Below, piece after piece: positions 33,667 through 41,315 of a DNA stretch of 55,516 bases. A model generated the notes under the pieces. It searched no databases. It saw nothing but the letters and a program-made list of their open reading frames with translations, and had not been told where the DNA came from. The position numbers and the translations under genes are program-made. Source of the DNA: Nocardia vermiculata NBRC 100427 (lineage in GTDB: Bacteria > Actinomycetota > Actinomycetes > Mycobacteriales > Mycobacteriaceae); contig NZ_BDCA01000039.1 of NCBI RefSeq assembly GCF_001613265.1, forward strand, positions 1 to 55,516. Direction: 5' to 3'. Position 1 is the first letter of the stretch; every line of letters starts with the position of its first letter.

Positions 33667-34272
33667 TTACTTCGAGTAGTACTCGACGATGAGCTGTTCG
33701 TTCAGCGGCACATCGATCTGCGCGCGTTCCGGAAGCTGGTGGACCAGGATCCGCAGCCGGTTCGGAACAACCTGCAGCCAGCCCGGGATCGGGCGATCGC
33801 CCTGGGTCTCACGGGCGACCTGGAACGGCAGGGTCGGCAGCGACTTTTCCTTGACATCGATGATGTCGTACTGCGAGACCTGGAAGCTGGGGACGTTCAC
33901 CTTGCGGTTGTTCACCGTGAAGTGACCGTGCGAGACCAGCTGGCGAGCCTGCCGGCGGGTACGCGCCAGACCGGCGCGGTACACGACGTTGTCCAGCCGC
34001 GACTCGAGCAGACGCAGCAGGTTGTCGCCGGTCTTGCCCTTCTGCCGGTTGGCTTCCTTGTAGTACCGGCTGAACTGCTTCTCCATGATGCCGTAGGTGA
34101 AGCGGGCCTTCTGCTTCTCCTGCAGCTGGAGCAGGTACTCGCTCTCCTTGATCCGCGCGCGGCCGTGCTGGCCGGGCGGGTAGGGACGACGCTCGAACGC
34201 CTGGTCGCCTCCGACGAGGTCGACGCGAAGACGACGCGACTTGCGGGTGATGGGGCCTGTATAACGAGCCAT
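33667..34272 (-). CDS. rpsD: 30S ribosomal protein S4
   Basis: 201 residues. Starts MARYTGPITRKSRRLRVDLVGG. S4 RNA-binding domain motifs: RQARQLVSHGHFTVNNRKVN and the C-terminal NEQLIVEYYSK. No zinc Cys motif at the N-terminus, so it is the C-minus paralogue type. S4 nucleates small-subunit assembly and, in many bacteria, regulates its own operon. It is 20 bp downstream of rpsK. No anomaly. Confidence 0.98.
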   Translation of the reverse strand: MARYTGPITRKSRRLRVDLVGGDQAFERRPYPPGQHGRARIKESEYLLQLQEKQKARFTYGIMEKQFSRYYKEANRQKGKTGDNLLRLLESRLDNVVYRAGLARTRRQARQLVSHGHFTVNNRKVNVPSFQVSQYDIIDVKEKSLPTLPFQVARETQGDRPIPGWLQVVPNRLRILVHQLPERAQIDVPLNEQLIVEYYSK

Positions 34273-34292
34273 TTTTCGCTATTCCTTTCCCG

Positions 34293-34706
34293 CTAGACGC
34301 GACGCCGCTTGGGCGGACGGCAGCCGTTGTGCGGCTGCGGGGTGACGTCGGAGATCGTGCCCACCTCGAGGCCGGCGGCCTGCAGCGAGCGGATCGCGGT
34401 CTCACGGCCCGAACCCGGGCCCTTGACGAACACGTCGACCTTCTTGACGCCGTTCTCCTGCGCCTTGCGGGCGGCGTTCTCGGCGGCGAGCTGCGCGGCG
34501 AACGGGGTCGACTTACGCGAGCCCTTGAAACCGACGTGGCCCGACGAGGCCCACGAGAGCACATTGCCCTCGGGGTCGGTGATCGAGACGATCGTGTTGT
34601 TGAACGTGGACTTGATGTGCGCGTGGCCGTGCGGAACGTTCTTCTTGTCCCTGCGACGCGCCTTCTGGGACTTCTTGGGGCCGGAGGCCCGACTCTTCGG
34701 AGGCAT
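34293..34706 (-). CDS. rpsK: 30S ribosomal protein S11
   Basis: 137 residues. Starts MPPKSRASGPKKSQKARRRDKKNVPHG; core motifs HIKSTFNNTIVSITDPEGNVLSWASSGHVGFKGSRKSTPFAAQ and the C-terminal TPQPHNGCRPPKRRRV are canonical. Binds 16S rRNA in the platform near the Shine-Dalgarno helix. It is 9 bp downstream of rpsM. No anomaly. Confidence 0.98.
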   Translation of the reverse strand: MPPKSRASGPKKSQKARRRDKKNVPHGHAHIKSTFNNTIVSITDPEGNVLSWASSGHVGFKGSRKSTPFAAQLAAENAARKAQENGVKKVDVFVKGPGSGRETAIRSLQAAGLEVGTISDVTPQPHNGCRPPKRRRV

Positions 34707-34715
34707 CGGTTATCC

Positions 34716-35087
34716 CTACTTCTTCTTGCCGGCGACGGTCTTCTTCGGACCCTTGCGCGTGCGCGCATTGGTCTTGGTCCGCTGTCCGCGCACCGGCAGG
34801 TGGCGGCGATGGCGGATGCCCTGGTAGCAGCCGATCTCGATCTTGCGACGGATGTCGGCCTGCACCTCGCGGCGCAGGTCACCTTCGACCTTGAGATCCG
34901 ACGCCTCGATGTAATCGCGCAACCGGGTGACGTCGTCGTCGCTGAGATCCTTCGAGCGCAGATCCGGGCTGACGCCGGTGGCGGCCAGGATCTCGTGAGA
35001 GCGGGTACGACCGATTCCGAAAATGTAGGTCAGCGCGATCTCCATGCGCTTTTCGCGCGGGAGATCTACGCCCATCAGACGTGCCAT
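34716..35087 (-). CDS. rpsM: 30S ribosomal protein S13
   Basis: 123 residues preceded by AAGGAAG. Starts MARLMGVDLPREKRMEIALTYIFGIG; the conserved GIRHRRHLPVRGQRTKTNARTRKG and basic C-terminus KKTVAGKKK are present. S13 contacts the P-site tRNA and bridge B1. A 251-bp gap separates it from rpmJ. No anomaly. Confidence 0.98.
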   Translation of the reverse strand: MARLMGVDLPREKRMEIALTYIFGIGRTRSHEILAATGVSPDLRSKDLSDDDVTRLRDYIEASDLKVEGDLRREVQADIRRKIEIGCYQGIRHRRHLPVRGQRTKTNARTRKGPKKTVAGKKK

Positions 35088-35338
35088 GTGGCAGCTTCCT
35101 TAACTGTTGCGGAGGTCTACTCCCTGTCCGTCCCCGCCGCTGCGAGCAGCGAATTCTGCTACAGCTGGGGCCCCGGCCTCCGTTCCGGGGGTAGGTCACC
35201 TGTCCGCCTGCTGCTCGTTTCCGAGGCAGCGGGCTCGCCGACGGGCGACTGGCGCTGGGAGGTCTTCTTTGCTGTGCCAATCCGAAACTGCGTTCGGTGC
35301 TTGGCTGGTGAGCTACTGCGGTGGACGCAGTTCAGGTA

Positions 35339-35452
35339 TCAGCCCTGACGCTGCTTGTGCCGCAGGTTGTCGCAGATCACCATGACCCGGCCGTTACGGC
35401 GGATCACCTTGCACTTCTCGCAGATCTTCTTGACGCTCGGCTGAACCTTCAC
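35339..35452 (-). CDS. rpmJ: 50S ribosomal protein L36
   Basis: 37 residues from GTG 35452, translated from the minus strand as MKVQPSVKKICEKC...RHKQRQG. The zinc ligands Cys11, Cys14, Cys27 and His32 are all present, so this is the zinc-binding (C-plus) form, which under zinc starvation is often replaced by a C-minus paralogue. It is short enough to be missed by length-based gene finding. It sits between infA and rpsM as in other actinobacteria. Confidence 0.96.
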   Translation of the reverse strand: MKVQPSVKKICEKCKVIRRNGRVMVICDNLRHKQRQG

Positions 35453-35472
35453 GTCCGTCCAATCTGGTTGTG

Positions 35473-35574
35473 GTTCACACGACAGGTGTGAACACAGCTT
35501 TTCCCCAGCCGTGTGACCGGGGAAATCTCTTGCGAGTCCGGAAACCGGAACTCCTCCCGGGGACCACTCCCCGG
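35473..35574 (-). other. Two short hairpins between infA and rpmJ
   Basis: GTTCACAC (35473-35480) pairs with 35486-35493, and CCGGGG (35557-35562) pairs with 35569-35574. They occupy the 126-bp gap after the infA stop. They may attenuate transcription so that infA is expressed above the downstream ribosomal genes. Confidence 0.4.
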
Positions 35575-35578
35575 AAAC

Positions 35579-35800
35579 TCATTTGTAGCGGTAGACGATG
35601 CGACCGCGGGAAAGGTCGTACGGAGACAGCTCCACGACGACACGATCCTCGGGCAGGATGCGGATGTAGTGCTGACGCATCTTGCCGCTGATGTGCGCGA
35701 GAACCTTGTGACCGTTCTCCAGCTCGATGCGGAACATCGCATTCGGCAGCGGCTCGATAACTCGACCCTCGACCTCGATGGCCCCGTCCTTCTTCGCCAT
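35579..35800 (-). CDS. infA: Translation initiation factor IF-1
   Basis: 73 residues from ATG 35800, preceded by GGAGGAT; an in-frame extension to 36052 is not supported. The single S1/OB-fold domain is complete: MAKKDGAIEVEGRVIEPLPN, FRIELENGHKVLAHISGKMR and IRILPEDRVVVELSPYDLSRGRI. Binds the A site of the 30S subunit during initiation. It is the first gene of the minus-strand ribosomal block, so its promoter lies in the 470-bp gap to the right. Confidence 0.97.
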   Translation of the reverse strand: MAKKDGAIEVEGRVIEPLPNAMFRIELENGHKVLAHISGKMRQHYIRILPEDRVVVELSPYDLSRGRIVYRYK

Positions 35801-36193
35801 ATCCTCCGCGATCCCGCTTACGCTGAAACCCTGTGTGGTCCCAACTCCTCGGCCAGCTTTGTCACTGCAGTTATCGGTGCACTCCAGTCGACCGGTGCGT
35901 ACGCTCGGCGTCGCACACCTTGCAGACCAGGGTAGATCACAAGCAGACATGCGCGAACGCCGGGTGGATGCACCGCCGGTCAAGCCTACCCGCGCGCCCC
36001 TGATCCGGCCAAATACCGCCGGGTTCCCCTCCGTCGTGGCTGCGTTGGTCACCGGCTGGTCACCGGAGGATGCCCGCGTCGCGCCCGCCGATACGGCACC
36101 GAATGCAGGCGACGGCCGCCCGTCACCGCAGATCGCTCTCGCGTAAACTACCGCTGTCCAGAATCCGGTCGAGCAGATCCCAGGGGGACGCCC
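35801..36193. other. Non-coding stretch between infA and the espI leader
   Basis: No frame on either strand has a supported start, so this ~390 bp is read as divergent upstream sequence. It must hold the promoters for the ribosomal block (minus) and for the EspI-like gene (plus). I could not identify either with confidence. Confidence 0.5.
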
Positions 36194-36274
36194 GTGAGCG
36201 TGCGCAGCGAGCGAGATATGGACGCCGCGCCCTCGAATCCGATCACCACGATTCCCGGTGAGGCGACGCCGTGA
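36194..36274 (+). CDS. Possible 26-residue peptide coupled to espI
   Basis: GTG 36194 follows AGGGGGA at a spacing of 5 bases. The frame encodes MSVRSERDMDAAPSNPITTIPGEATP. Its TGA overlaps the GTG start of the EspI-like gene as GTGA, so the two would be translationally coupled. I do not recognise the peptide. It may be a genuine small protein, a leader, or a chance frame. Confidence 0.4.
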   Translation: MSVRSERDMDAAPSNPITTIPGEATP

Positions 36275-39192
36275 GTCGTGACAACAACGATCTGCCCATG
36301 TTGCCGCCGTGGCTGTCGGAGAACGACGTCACCCACACCGGCTACGAGGCACCCGTCCAGAACCTGCCGCACGAGGACTACATCCCCGAGGACAGTGGTC
36401 CACGACGGCGATTCTCCCGGAAATCCGACGATCAGCCGGAACCGGAGAAGAAGAAGCGCAAGCCGTGGCGCAAGGAGAAGGCCACCGAACAGCCGCGCAC
36501 TCGCGAATCGTCCTGGGAGCCGCCCGCAGCGCGTTCGCAGCAGCACGCCCCGGCACCCGACCGGAGCAGCACCCACGACTCCGATTCCATGCCGTGGCAG
36601 CAGCATTCCCCCGAACCGGAGGCGGCGCAGGGGTACGCCCGACAGGGTTACGAACAAGCCTCCGCCTATGAGCCGGCTCCCCCTCGGCCCACCGACCCGA
36701 GATCCGGCCAGGACCTGCCCGCGGCGCCGGATTCCGCGCCGCAACCCATGGTTCCACCTGCCCCGCAACAGTTTTCCAGCGCTCCCGGACCGCTGGCCGC
36801 TACTCCGGACGCGTTGGACGCGGAGGCTACGACACGGGTAACCCGCACACCCCCGGAGCAGGCTGCACCGCCCGCGCGGCCGACTGCGGCACCGCAGGCC
36901 CCGCCGCAGCACCCCACGCCGGGGACGCCGTCCGCACCCACTCCGCCGCCGTATCCGAACTGGGCTGCAGCAAGTGCGGCCCCGGTCGAGCAGGCCGGCC
37001 CGCCACCGCGCCTCGGAGTTCCGGAAGGACACGAATCCGCGGCGCCGGCAGTCGGCGGTACCGCGGCCGAGGCGAGCAGTCCCCCGCGGGAGGGCGCGGG
37101 TTCGAGCGGTTGGCAGTTGCCGGCCACCACTGTCGAGGAATCGAACAGCGCACCAGCTGCCACCGAAACAAGCTCTGCCGCACCTGCACAGAGATCGACA
37201 GTCGACGAGACAGCACCGGCCTGGGTGAGTGGTCCGATGCCGGCCCAGCCGGACGGCATTCCACGGACCGGGCCGGGCACGAGCGAACCGGCACCGGTAT
37301 CGGATGCTGTCCCGGTCACGGGGCACGGTGTCGAACCGCAGGCGAACACAGCGCACCCCGCCACGTTGGGCCACGACGCACTGGGCTCCCAGACCCCGGA
37401 CGCGGGCGCGGCGTCGCCGCCGTCGGCGAGCGGAGCAGCCGCCGGTAGCACAGCACCGAATACCGACATACCCCGCGAGACACACTCGGGCAGTGCCGAT
37501 TCCGCGGCCTCGCCGTACTGGAGCGGGCGCCACCGGCTTGTGGTTCCGGAACAACTGCGCCCGGCTCCCGCGCAGCCGCACCCTGCGCCGGCTTACGACC
37601 CTGCTGCCCCGGTGCAAGCACCTGGACCGGATCCGGTACACGGTGGCGGATCAGCGCAAGCCCCTGTGCCGCAGTCGGATCCGGCCCTGGCACAGCAGGC
37701 TTACGCTGCCGACAACCAGCAGTCGGCGCACGATGCTCGCACTGCGGGGCAGTATGCACCCACTGCGGCCCCGCACAGCACACCCGCGGCCCCTGCCCCG
37801 GAGTCGGCACCCACGCCGTATGAATCGGGCGCGGGTGCGCAGGCTCCCGGTCCGTACGACAGCCCGCCGGCACCGCAGGGTGTTTCACAGCCACGTATCC
37901 CGCAGCAGCGCCCGCCGACGGGGGAACTGCCCGTAGCGGATCAGCACGCACCGGTCGCGAACGCCGGCGGCTATCCGGGAGAGTCGCAGCAGAGCCCCGC
38001 GAACGGACCGGATCAGTACGCGCAGCCGCAGCAGTACGCGCAGCCCGATCCGTATACGCAGGGACAGCCCCCGGCGCAAGGGCAGCAATACGGTCCGGCC
38101 GAGCAGTACCAGCAGGTTCAGGGGTATCCCCAGGGCCCGCAGTACCAGCAGGGCCCCCAGTATCAGCAAGGCCCGTCCCATCAGCAGGGCCAGGCACCAC
38201 AAGGCGCGCAGTATCAGCAGGGGCAGCAGGGTCCGCCACCGCAGTACGGACCGAACGGGCCCGGCCCGTCGCTGGAAGATGTGCCGATGCGGCGGGCCAA
38301 GAAGTCGCCCGGGTCGGGCTGGCGGCGCGCGGTGCACCATATGTCGGGCGGTGCCATCAACCCGGGTATGTCCGCCGAAGAACTGCGCCTGCAGGAACTG
38401 GTGGCGCGAATCCGGCAGCCGGTGCGCGGTGACTACCGCATCGCGACGTTGTCGTTGAAGGGCGGTGTCGGCAAGACCACCACGACCATGGGCATCGGCT
38501 CGATCTTCGCCTCGATTCGTGGTGACCGGGTCATCGCGGTGGACGCCAACCCCGACTTCGGCACTCTGTCGCAGCGGGTTCCGCTGCAAACTCGTTCCTC
38601 GGTGCGAGATCTGCTGCTGGACAGGTCCATCGGCAGTTACGGCGACGTGCGGCGGCACACCTCACAGGCGACCAGCCGTTTGGAAGTTCTCGCCAGTGAG
38701 CGCGATCCCGCGGCGTCCGAATCGTTCAGCGAGGACGAGTACCGCCAGGTGCTGCGGGTCCTGCAGCGGTTCTACAACATCATTCTCACCGACTGCGGCA
38801 CCGGCCTGATGCATTCGGCGATGGCGGGTGTGCTGGATCTGGCCCATTCGCTGGTGCTGATCTCCTCGTCCGCGATCGATGGTGCGCGTAGCGCGGCGGC
38901 CACGCTGGACTGGCTGTCGTTGCACGGTCACGATCATCTGGTCCGCAATGCGGTCGTGGTGATCAACCTCCCGCGGGAAGGCTCGCCGAACGTGGCGATT
39001 CAGCATCTGCGGGAGTACTTCCTGGCCCGCTGCCGCGCCGTACACATCATCCCGTACGACCCGCACCTGGCCGAGGGCGCGGAGATCGACCTCGCCCGGC
39101 TGCACAAGAACACCAAGCGGGCCCTGGTCGAACTGGCCGCGACGGTCGCCGACGATTTCGCGACCGAACACCGGCACTTCGGCGGTTACTGA
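36271..39192 (+). CDS. EspI-like ParA/MinD-type ATPase of ESX locus 2
   Basis: 973 residues from GTG 36271, with GGTGAGG upstream. Residues ~30-690 are Pro/Ala/Gln-rich and probably disordered, ending in QYQQGP-type repeats. The C-terminal ~260 residues form a SIMIBI ATPase with deviant Walker A KGGVGKTTTT (Lys735), DANPDFGTL, LTDCGTGLMHSAMAG and IINL-type strands. This architecture, a long Pro-rich arm plus ParA/MinD ATPase, matches ESX-1 EspI (Rv3876), which damps secretion when ATP is low. The start MLPPWLSENDVTHTGYEAP is distinctive. It lies left of the ESX locus 2 core, with three non-ESX genes between. Confidence 0.85.
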   Translation: MSRDNNDLPMLPPWLSENDVTHTGYEAPVQNLPHEDYIPEDSGPRRRFSRKSDDQPEPEKKKRKPWRKEKATEQPRTRESSWEPPAARSQQHAPAPDRSSTHDSDSMPWQQHSPEPEAAQGYARQGYEQASAYEPAPPRPTDPRSGQDLPAAPDSAPQPMVPPAPQQFSSAPGPLAATPDALDAEATTRVTRTPPEQAAPPARPTAAPQAPPQHPTPGTPSAPTPPPYPNWAAASAAPVEQAGPPPRLGVPEGHESAAPAVGGTAAEASSPPREGAGSSGWQLPATTVEESNSAPAATETSSAAPAQRSTVDETAPAWVSGPMPAQPDGIPRTGPGTSEPAPVSDAVPVTGHGVEPQANTAHPATLGHDALGSQTPDAGAASPPSASGAAAGSTAPNTDIPRETHSGSADSAASPYWSGRHRLVVPEQLRPAPAQPHPAPAYDPAAPVQAPGPDPVHGGGSAQAPVPQSDPALAQQAYAADNQQSAHDARTAGQYAPTAAPHSTPAAPAPESAPTPYESGAGAQAPGPYDSPPAPQGVSQPRIPQQRPPTGELPVADQHAPVANAGGYPGESQQSPANGPDQYAQPQQYAQPDPYTQGQPPAQGQQYGPAEQYQQVQGYPQGPQYQQGPQYQQGPSHQQGQAPQGAQYQQGQQGPPPQYGPNGPGPSLEDVPMRRAKKSPGSGWRRAVHHMSGGAINPGMSAEELRLQELVARIRQPVRGDYRIATLSLKGGVGKTTTTMGIGSIFASIRGDRVIAVDANPDFGTLSQRVPLQTRSSVRDLLLDRSIGSYGDVRRHTSQATSRLEVLASERDPAASESFSEDEYRQVLRVLQRFYNIILTDCGTGLMHSAMAGVLDLAHSLVLISSSAIDGARSAAATLDWLSLHGHDHLVRNAVVVINLPREGSPNVAIQHLREYFLARCRAVHIIPYDPHLAEGAEIDLARLHKNTKRALVELAATVADDFATEHRHFGGY
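38131..38191 (+). repeat. 18-bp tandem repeats coding QYQQGP units
   Basis: Three consecutive 18-base units (38131-38148, 38149-38166, 38167-38184) and a partial fourth encode near-identical QGPQYQ-type hexapeptides in the EspI-like linker. Units differ by a few substitutions. Copy number may vary between strains. Confidence 0.7.
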
Positions 39193-39198
39193 GCGGAT

Positions 39199-39774
39199 TC
39201 ACCAGGCCGGCAGGCGGCGCCTGCCGGCCAGCACGTCGCGCACCAGATCGTCGTAGCCGTCGGCCAATTCGACCAGGTGGTGCCAGGCACCGTGCAGCAC
39301 ATCGTCATCGGCGTTCAGGGTCATGAGGGCGTGATGCGCGTGCACTGCCGCTTCCGCCAGCCGGTCCATGACCGCGCCGACGGTCTCGGTGTGCAGGGGG
39401 GCACCGACCCGGTGCTGCGGCACCGTACGCGCCACCCAGTCGTCGATCGCCATGACCAGTTCTGTTCGACGCCTGTCGGTTTCGACCATCACCGCCGAAT
39501 CCGGGTCCGGCGTGGAACCGCCCCGGCCGAGCTGACGTTCGTAGAGGACCGCCAGATCACGCGCGAACCACAGCAGCGGCCCACCCATGACGCGGTGCCC
39601 CCGGCATGCGCGTAACAGCCGGTCCGAATTGGGGAGCAGCTCGGCCGCCGGGAACTCGGCGAGCAGTGGTATCTGCGGTGCGTCGGGCAGCGCCACGATC
39701 ACCGTCGGTGCTGTTTCCAAACCAGCCATTGCCTCGCCCGTCGTTGCCGTACAACCAATGGTCAGGACGTTCAT
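39199..39774 (-). CDS. DUF4254-like protein
   Basis: 191 residues from ATG 39774, with AGAGG upstream. No signal peptide. The helical middle (LLRACRGHRVMGGPLLWFARDLAVLYERQLGRGG, DRRRTELVMAIDDWVARTVPQH) and late TETVGAVMDRLAEAAVHAHHALM resemble the DUF4254 family from memory. That family has been linked to glycosyltransferase neighbourhoods in other phyla; no function is implied here. The promoter region is A+T-rich, with a palindrome shared with the divergent GntR gene, so the gene is a likely GntR target. It ends 6 bp after the convergent EspI-like gene. Confidence 0.6.
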   Translation of the reverse strand: MNVLTIGCTATTGEAMAGLETAPTVIVALPDAPQIPLLAEFPAAELLPNSDRLLRACRGHRVMGGPLLWFARDLAVLYERQLGRGGSTPDPDSAVMVETDRRRTELVMAIDDWVARTVPQHRVGAPLHTETVGAVMDRLAEAAVHAHHALMTLNADDDVLHGAWHHLVELADGYDDLVRDVLAGRRRLPAW

Positions 39775-39793
39775 TACAATAAACCTCTAAAAA

Positions 39794-39813
39794 AGTGTGT
39801 CAAGGGTCACACT
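39794..39813. promoter_or_regulatory. Palindromic operator between GntR and DUF4254 genes
   Basis: AGTGTG (39794-39799) and CACACT (39808-39813) form a 6-bp inverted repeat with 8-base spacer. On the minus strand it overlaps TTGACA (39803-39798), a perfect -35 box, with a TATTGT-like -10 about 18 bp on. Binding of the divergent GntR protein here would block the DUF4254 promoter. Confidence 0.55.
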
Positions 39814-39870
39814 CCGTAGCGAGGTGGCGGCGTAGAATTTTCTTTCTTGAAGTGACAACCGAGGAGCGAG

Positions 39871-40710
39871 ATGGCCGCCGGTCCGAGGTATCAACGGATC
39901 GCCGATCTGCTGCGGGAAGCAATCCGCAACGGCACGTACGCACCGGGCGATCGGCTTCCCAGCCACAGCGAGCTGGCCGATCAGATGCAGGTCTCGATCA
40001 CCACCGCCCGTAACGCCATTCAGGTGCTCGTCGCCGAGAATCTCCTGTTCACCGCCACTTCCCGGGGCACGATCGTGCGCAGCCGGGAAGTCCTGGAATC
40101 GGTGGTCACCAACCACATTCGCCGCGATCGCCCGAAGTCCGCGCACGATATCTTCTCCGAAATCGCGCGGGCCGCCGGACGCACTCCGGACAAGCAGTTC
40201 AGCGCACGGATGGAACCGGCCGGCGCGGATGTCGCGCATTGGCTCGGCGTGCCGAAGGATTCCTGGGTGGTCGCTCGCACCGTCGTGCAGTACCTGGACC
40301 ACGAACCGTGGTCGTGGGAAGTCAGTTACTACCCCCGCGACCTGGCCGAATCCACCGGAATCGACTCACCGCACGACATTCCGGAGGGCACCACCCGGCG
40401 CTTGGCCGAACGCGGCTTCCCGGAGACCGCGCATCGCGACACGGTGGTGGCCCGCCCGGCCGACCCCGACGAGGCCGCCGTGCTGGGTGTGGCGGCGGGC
40501 ACCGTACTGCTCGATCATCTACGCATCGGTGCCAGTGCCTCCCGGGTCATGCGGGTCTCTCGGCAGCGGTCACCGGCCGCCCGTAACAGGCTCGCCTACG
40601 AACTGGGCGACGACGAGGGCACCGCTCTGATCCGCAAAACCCTGGGGGCGCCGCATCCTCCGGGCAACTCCCATTCCTTCGGTCATTCACTGGTACCCGG
40701 TTCGCCATGA
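39871..40710 (+). CDS. GntR-family transcriptional regulator with UTRA-type domain
   Basis: 279 residues from ATG 39871, with GAGGAGCGAG upstream. N-terminal winged helix: YQRIADLLREAIRNGTYAPGDRLPSHSELADQMQVSITTARNAIQVL, the standard GntR DNA-binding signature. The C-terminal half fits the UTRA/HutC ligand-binding type (VVARTVVQYLDHEPWSWEVSYYPRDLAE). The ligand is unknown. The stop overlaps the start of a GNAT gene (ATGA). A palindrome upstream is a likely operator for it. The pair sits inside ESX locus 2 without any clear secretion role. Confidence 0.9.
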   Translation: MAAGPRYQRIADLLREAIRNGTYAPGDRLPSHSELADQMQVSITTARNAIQVLVAENLLFTATSRGTIVRSREVLESVVTNHIRRDRPKSAHDIFSEIARAAGRTPDKQFSARMEPAGADVAHWLGVPKDSWVVARTVVQYLDHEPWSWEVSYYPRDLAESTGIDSPHDIPEGTTRRLAERGFPETAHRDTVVARPADPDEAAVLGVAAGTVLLDHLRIGASASRVMRVSRQRSPAARNRLAYELGDDEGTALIRKTLGAPHPPGNSHSFGHSLVPGSP

Positions 40711-41315
40711 CACTCCGCATTCGCAAGGCCCGCCCGGCCGACCTCGGCACCATCTGCCGACTACGGCTCCAGCGCACGGCCTGGCTTGCGGCAAAAGGAT
40801 CGGAGCAGTGGCAGCGGCAGCACCACGGCCTGCCCATCGACCGGTTCGCCGATGCGGTGGCCGATTCGGTCGCGGCCGGCGAAACCTGGATGGTGGAGGT
40901 CGACGGCAAATCCGCGGGAACCATCACCGTCAACGATCGCGCCGATCCCGGCCTGTGGTCTGCGGGCGAACTCGCCGATGCGGTCTTCGTGCACTACATG
41001 ATCGTCGATCGCCGGTTCGCCGGGCATCGGGTGGGCCGGGTCCTGCTCGCGCATGCGGCCGCGCTGGCCCGGTCCCACCACCGCACCTGGGTCCGGCTGG
41101 ATGCCTGGACGACGAATGCCGAGCTGCATCGCTACTACCGCCGCGGTGGATTTCGGCTGGCCCGCATCGCGGACCCGGCCTCCAGCGGTCCGTCGGCGGC
41201 GCTGTTCGAGCGCCGCGCCGACAGTTGGCCCCCGGCGGACCATCTCCTGCGCGCGCATCGGCAGGCCGGTTGCGCCGATGCGGTGCACTGCTGCGGTCAG
41301 ACCGGCGGCAGGTAG
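40707..41315 (+). CDS. GNAT-family N-acetyltransferase
   Basis: 202 residues, start overlapping the GntR stop by 4 bases. The GNAT fold shows RIRKARPADLGTICRLRLQRTAW, an acetyl-CoA loop in FAGHRVGRVLLAHAAALARSH (variant of the RxxGxG/A motif), and YYRRGGFRLARI. The substrate is not evident. Translational coupling to a GntR regulator suggests both respond to one ligand, perhaps an aminated metabolite. The 3' end overlaps convergent eccC by 19 bases. The Cys-containing last 20 residues (CADAVHCCGQ) lie in this overlap. Confidence 0.85.
   Translation: MTLRIRKARPADLGTICRLRLQRTAWLAAKGSEQWQRQHHGLPIDRFADAVADSVAAGETWMVEVDGKSAGTITVNDRADPGLWSAGELADAVFVHYMIVDRRFAGHRVGRVLLAHAAALARSHHRTWVRLDAWTTNAELHRYYRRGGFRLARIADPASSGPSAALFERRADSWPPADHLLRAHRQAGCADAVHCCGQTGGR

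Noticed and set aside
35171..35190. CCCCGG/CCGGGG hairpin between rpsM and rpmJ as a terminator
   Set aside because: Only 6 bp of pairing in very G+C-rich sequence; too likely by chance to call.
36148..37641. 497-residue minus-strand frame opposite the EspI-like gene
   Set aside because: Antisense to the Pro-rich linker, Cys/Arg-rich, no motif or ribosome site.
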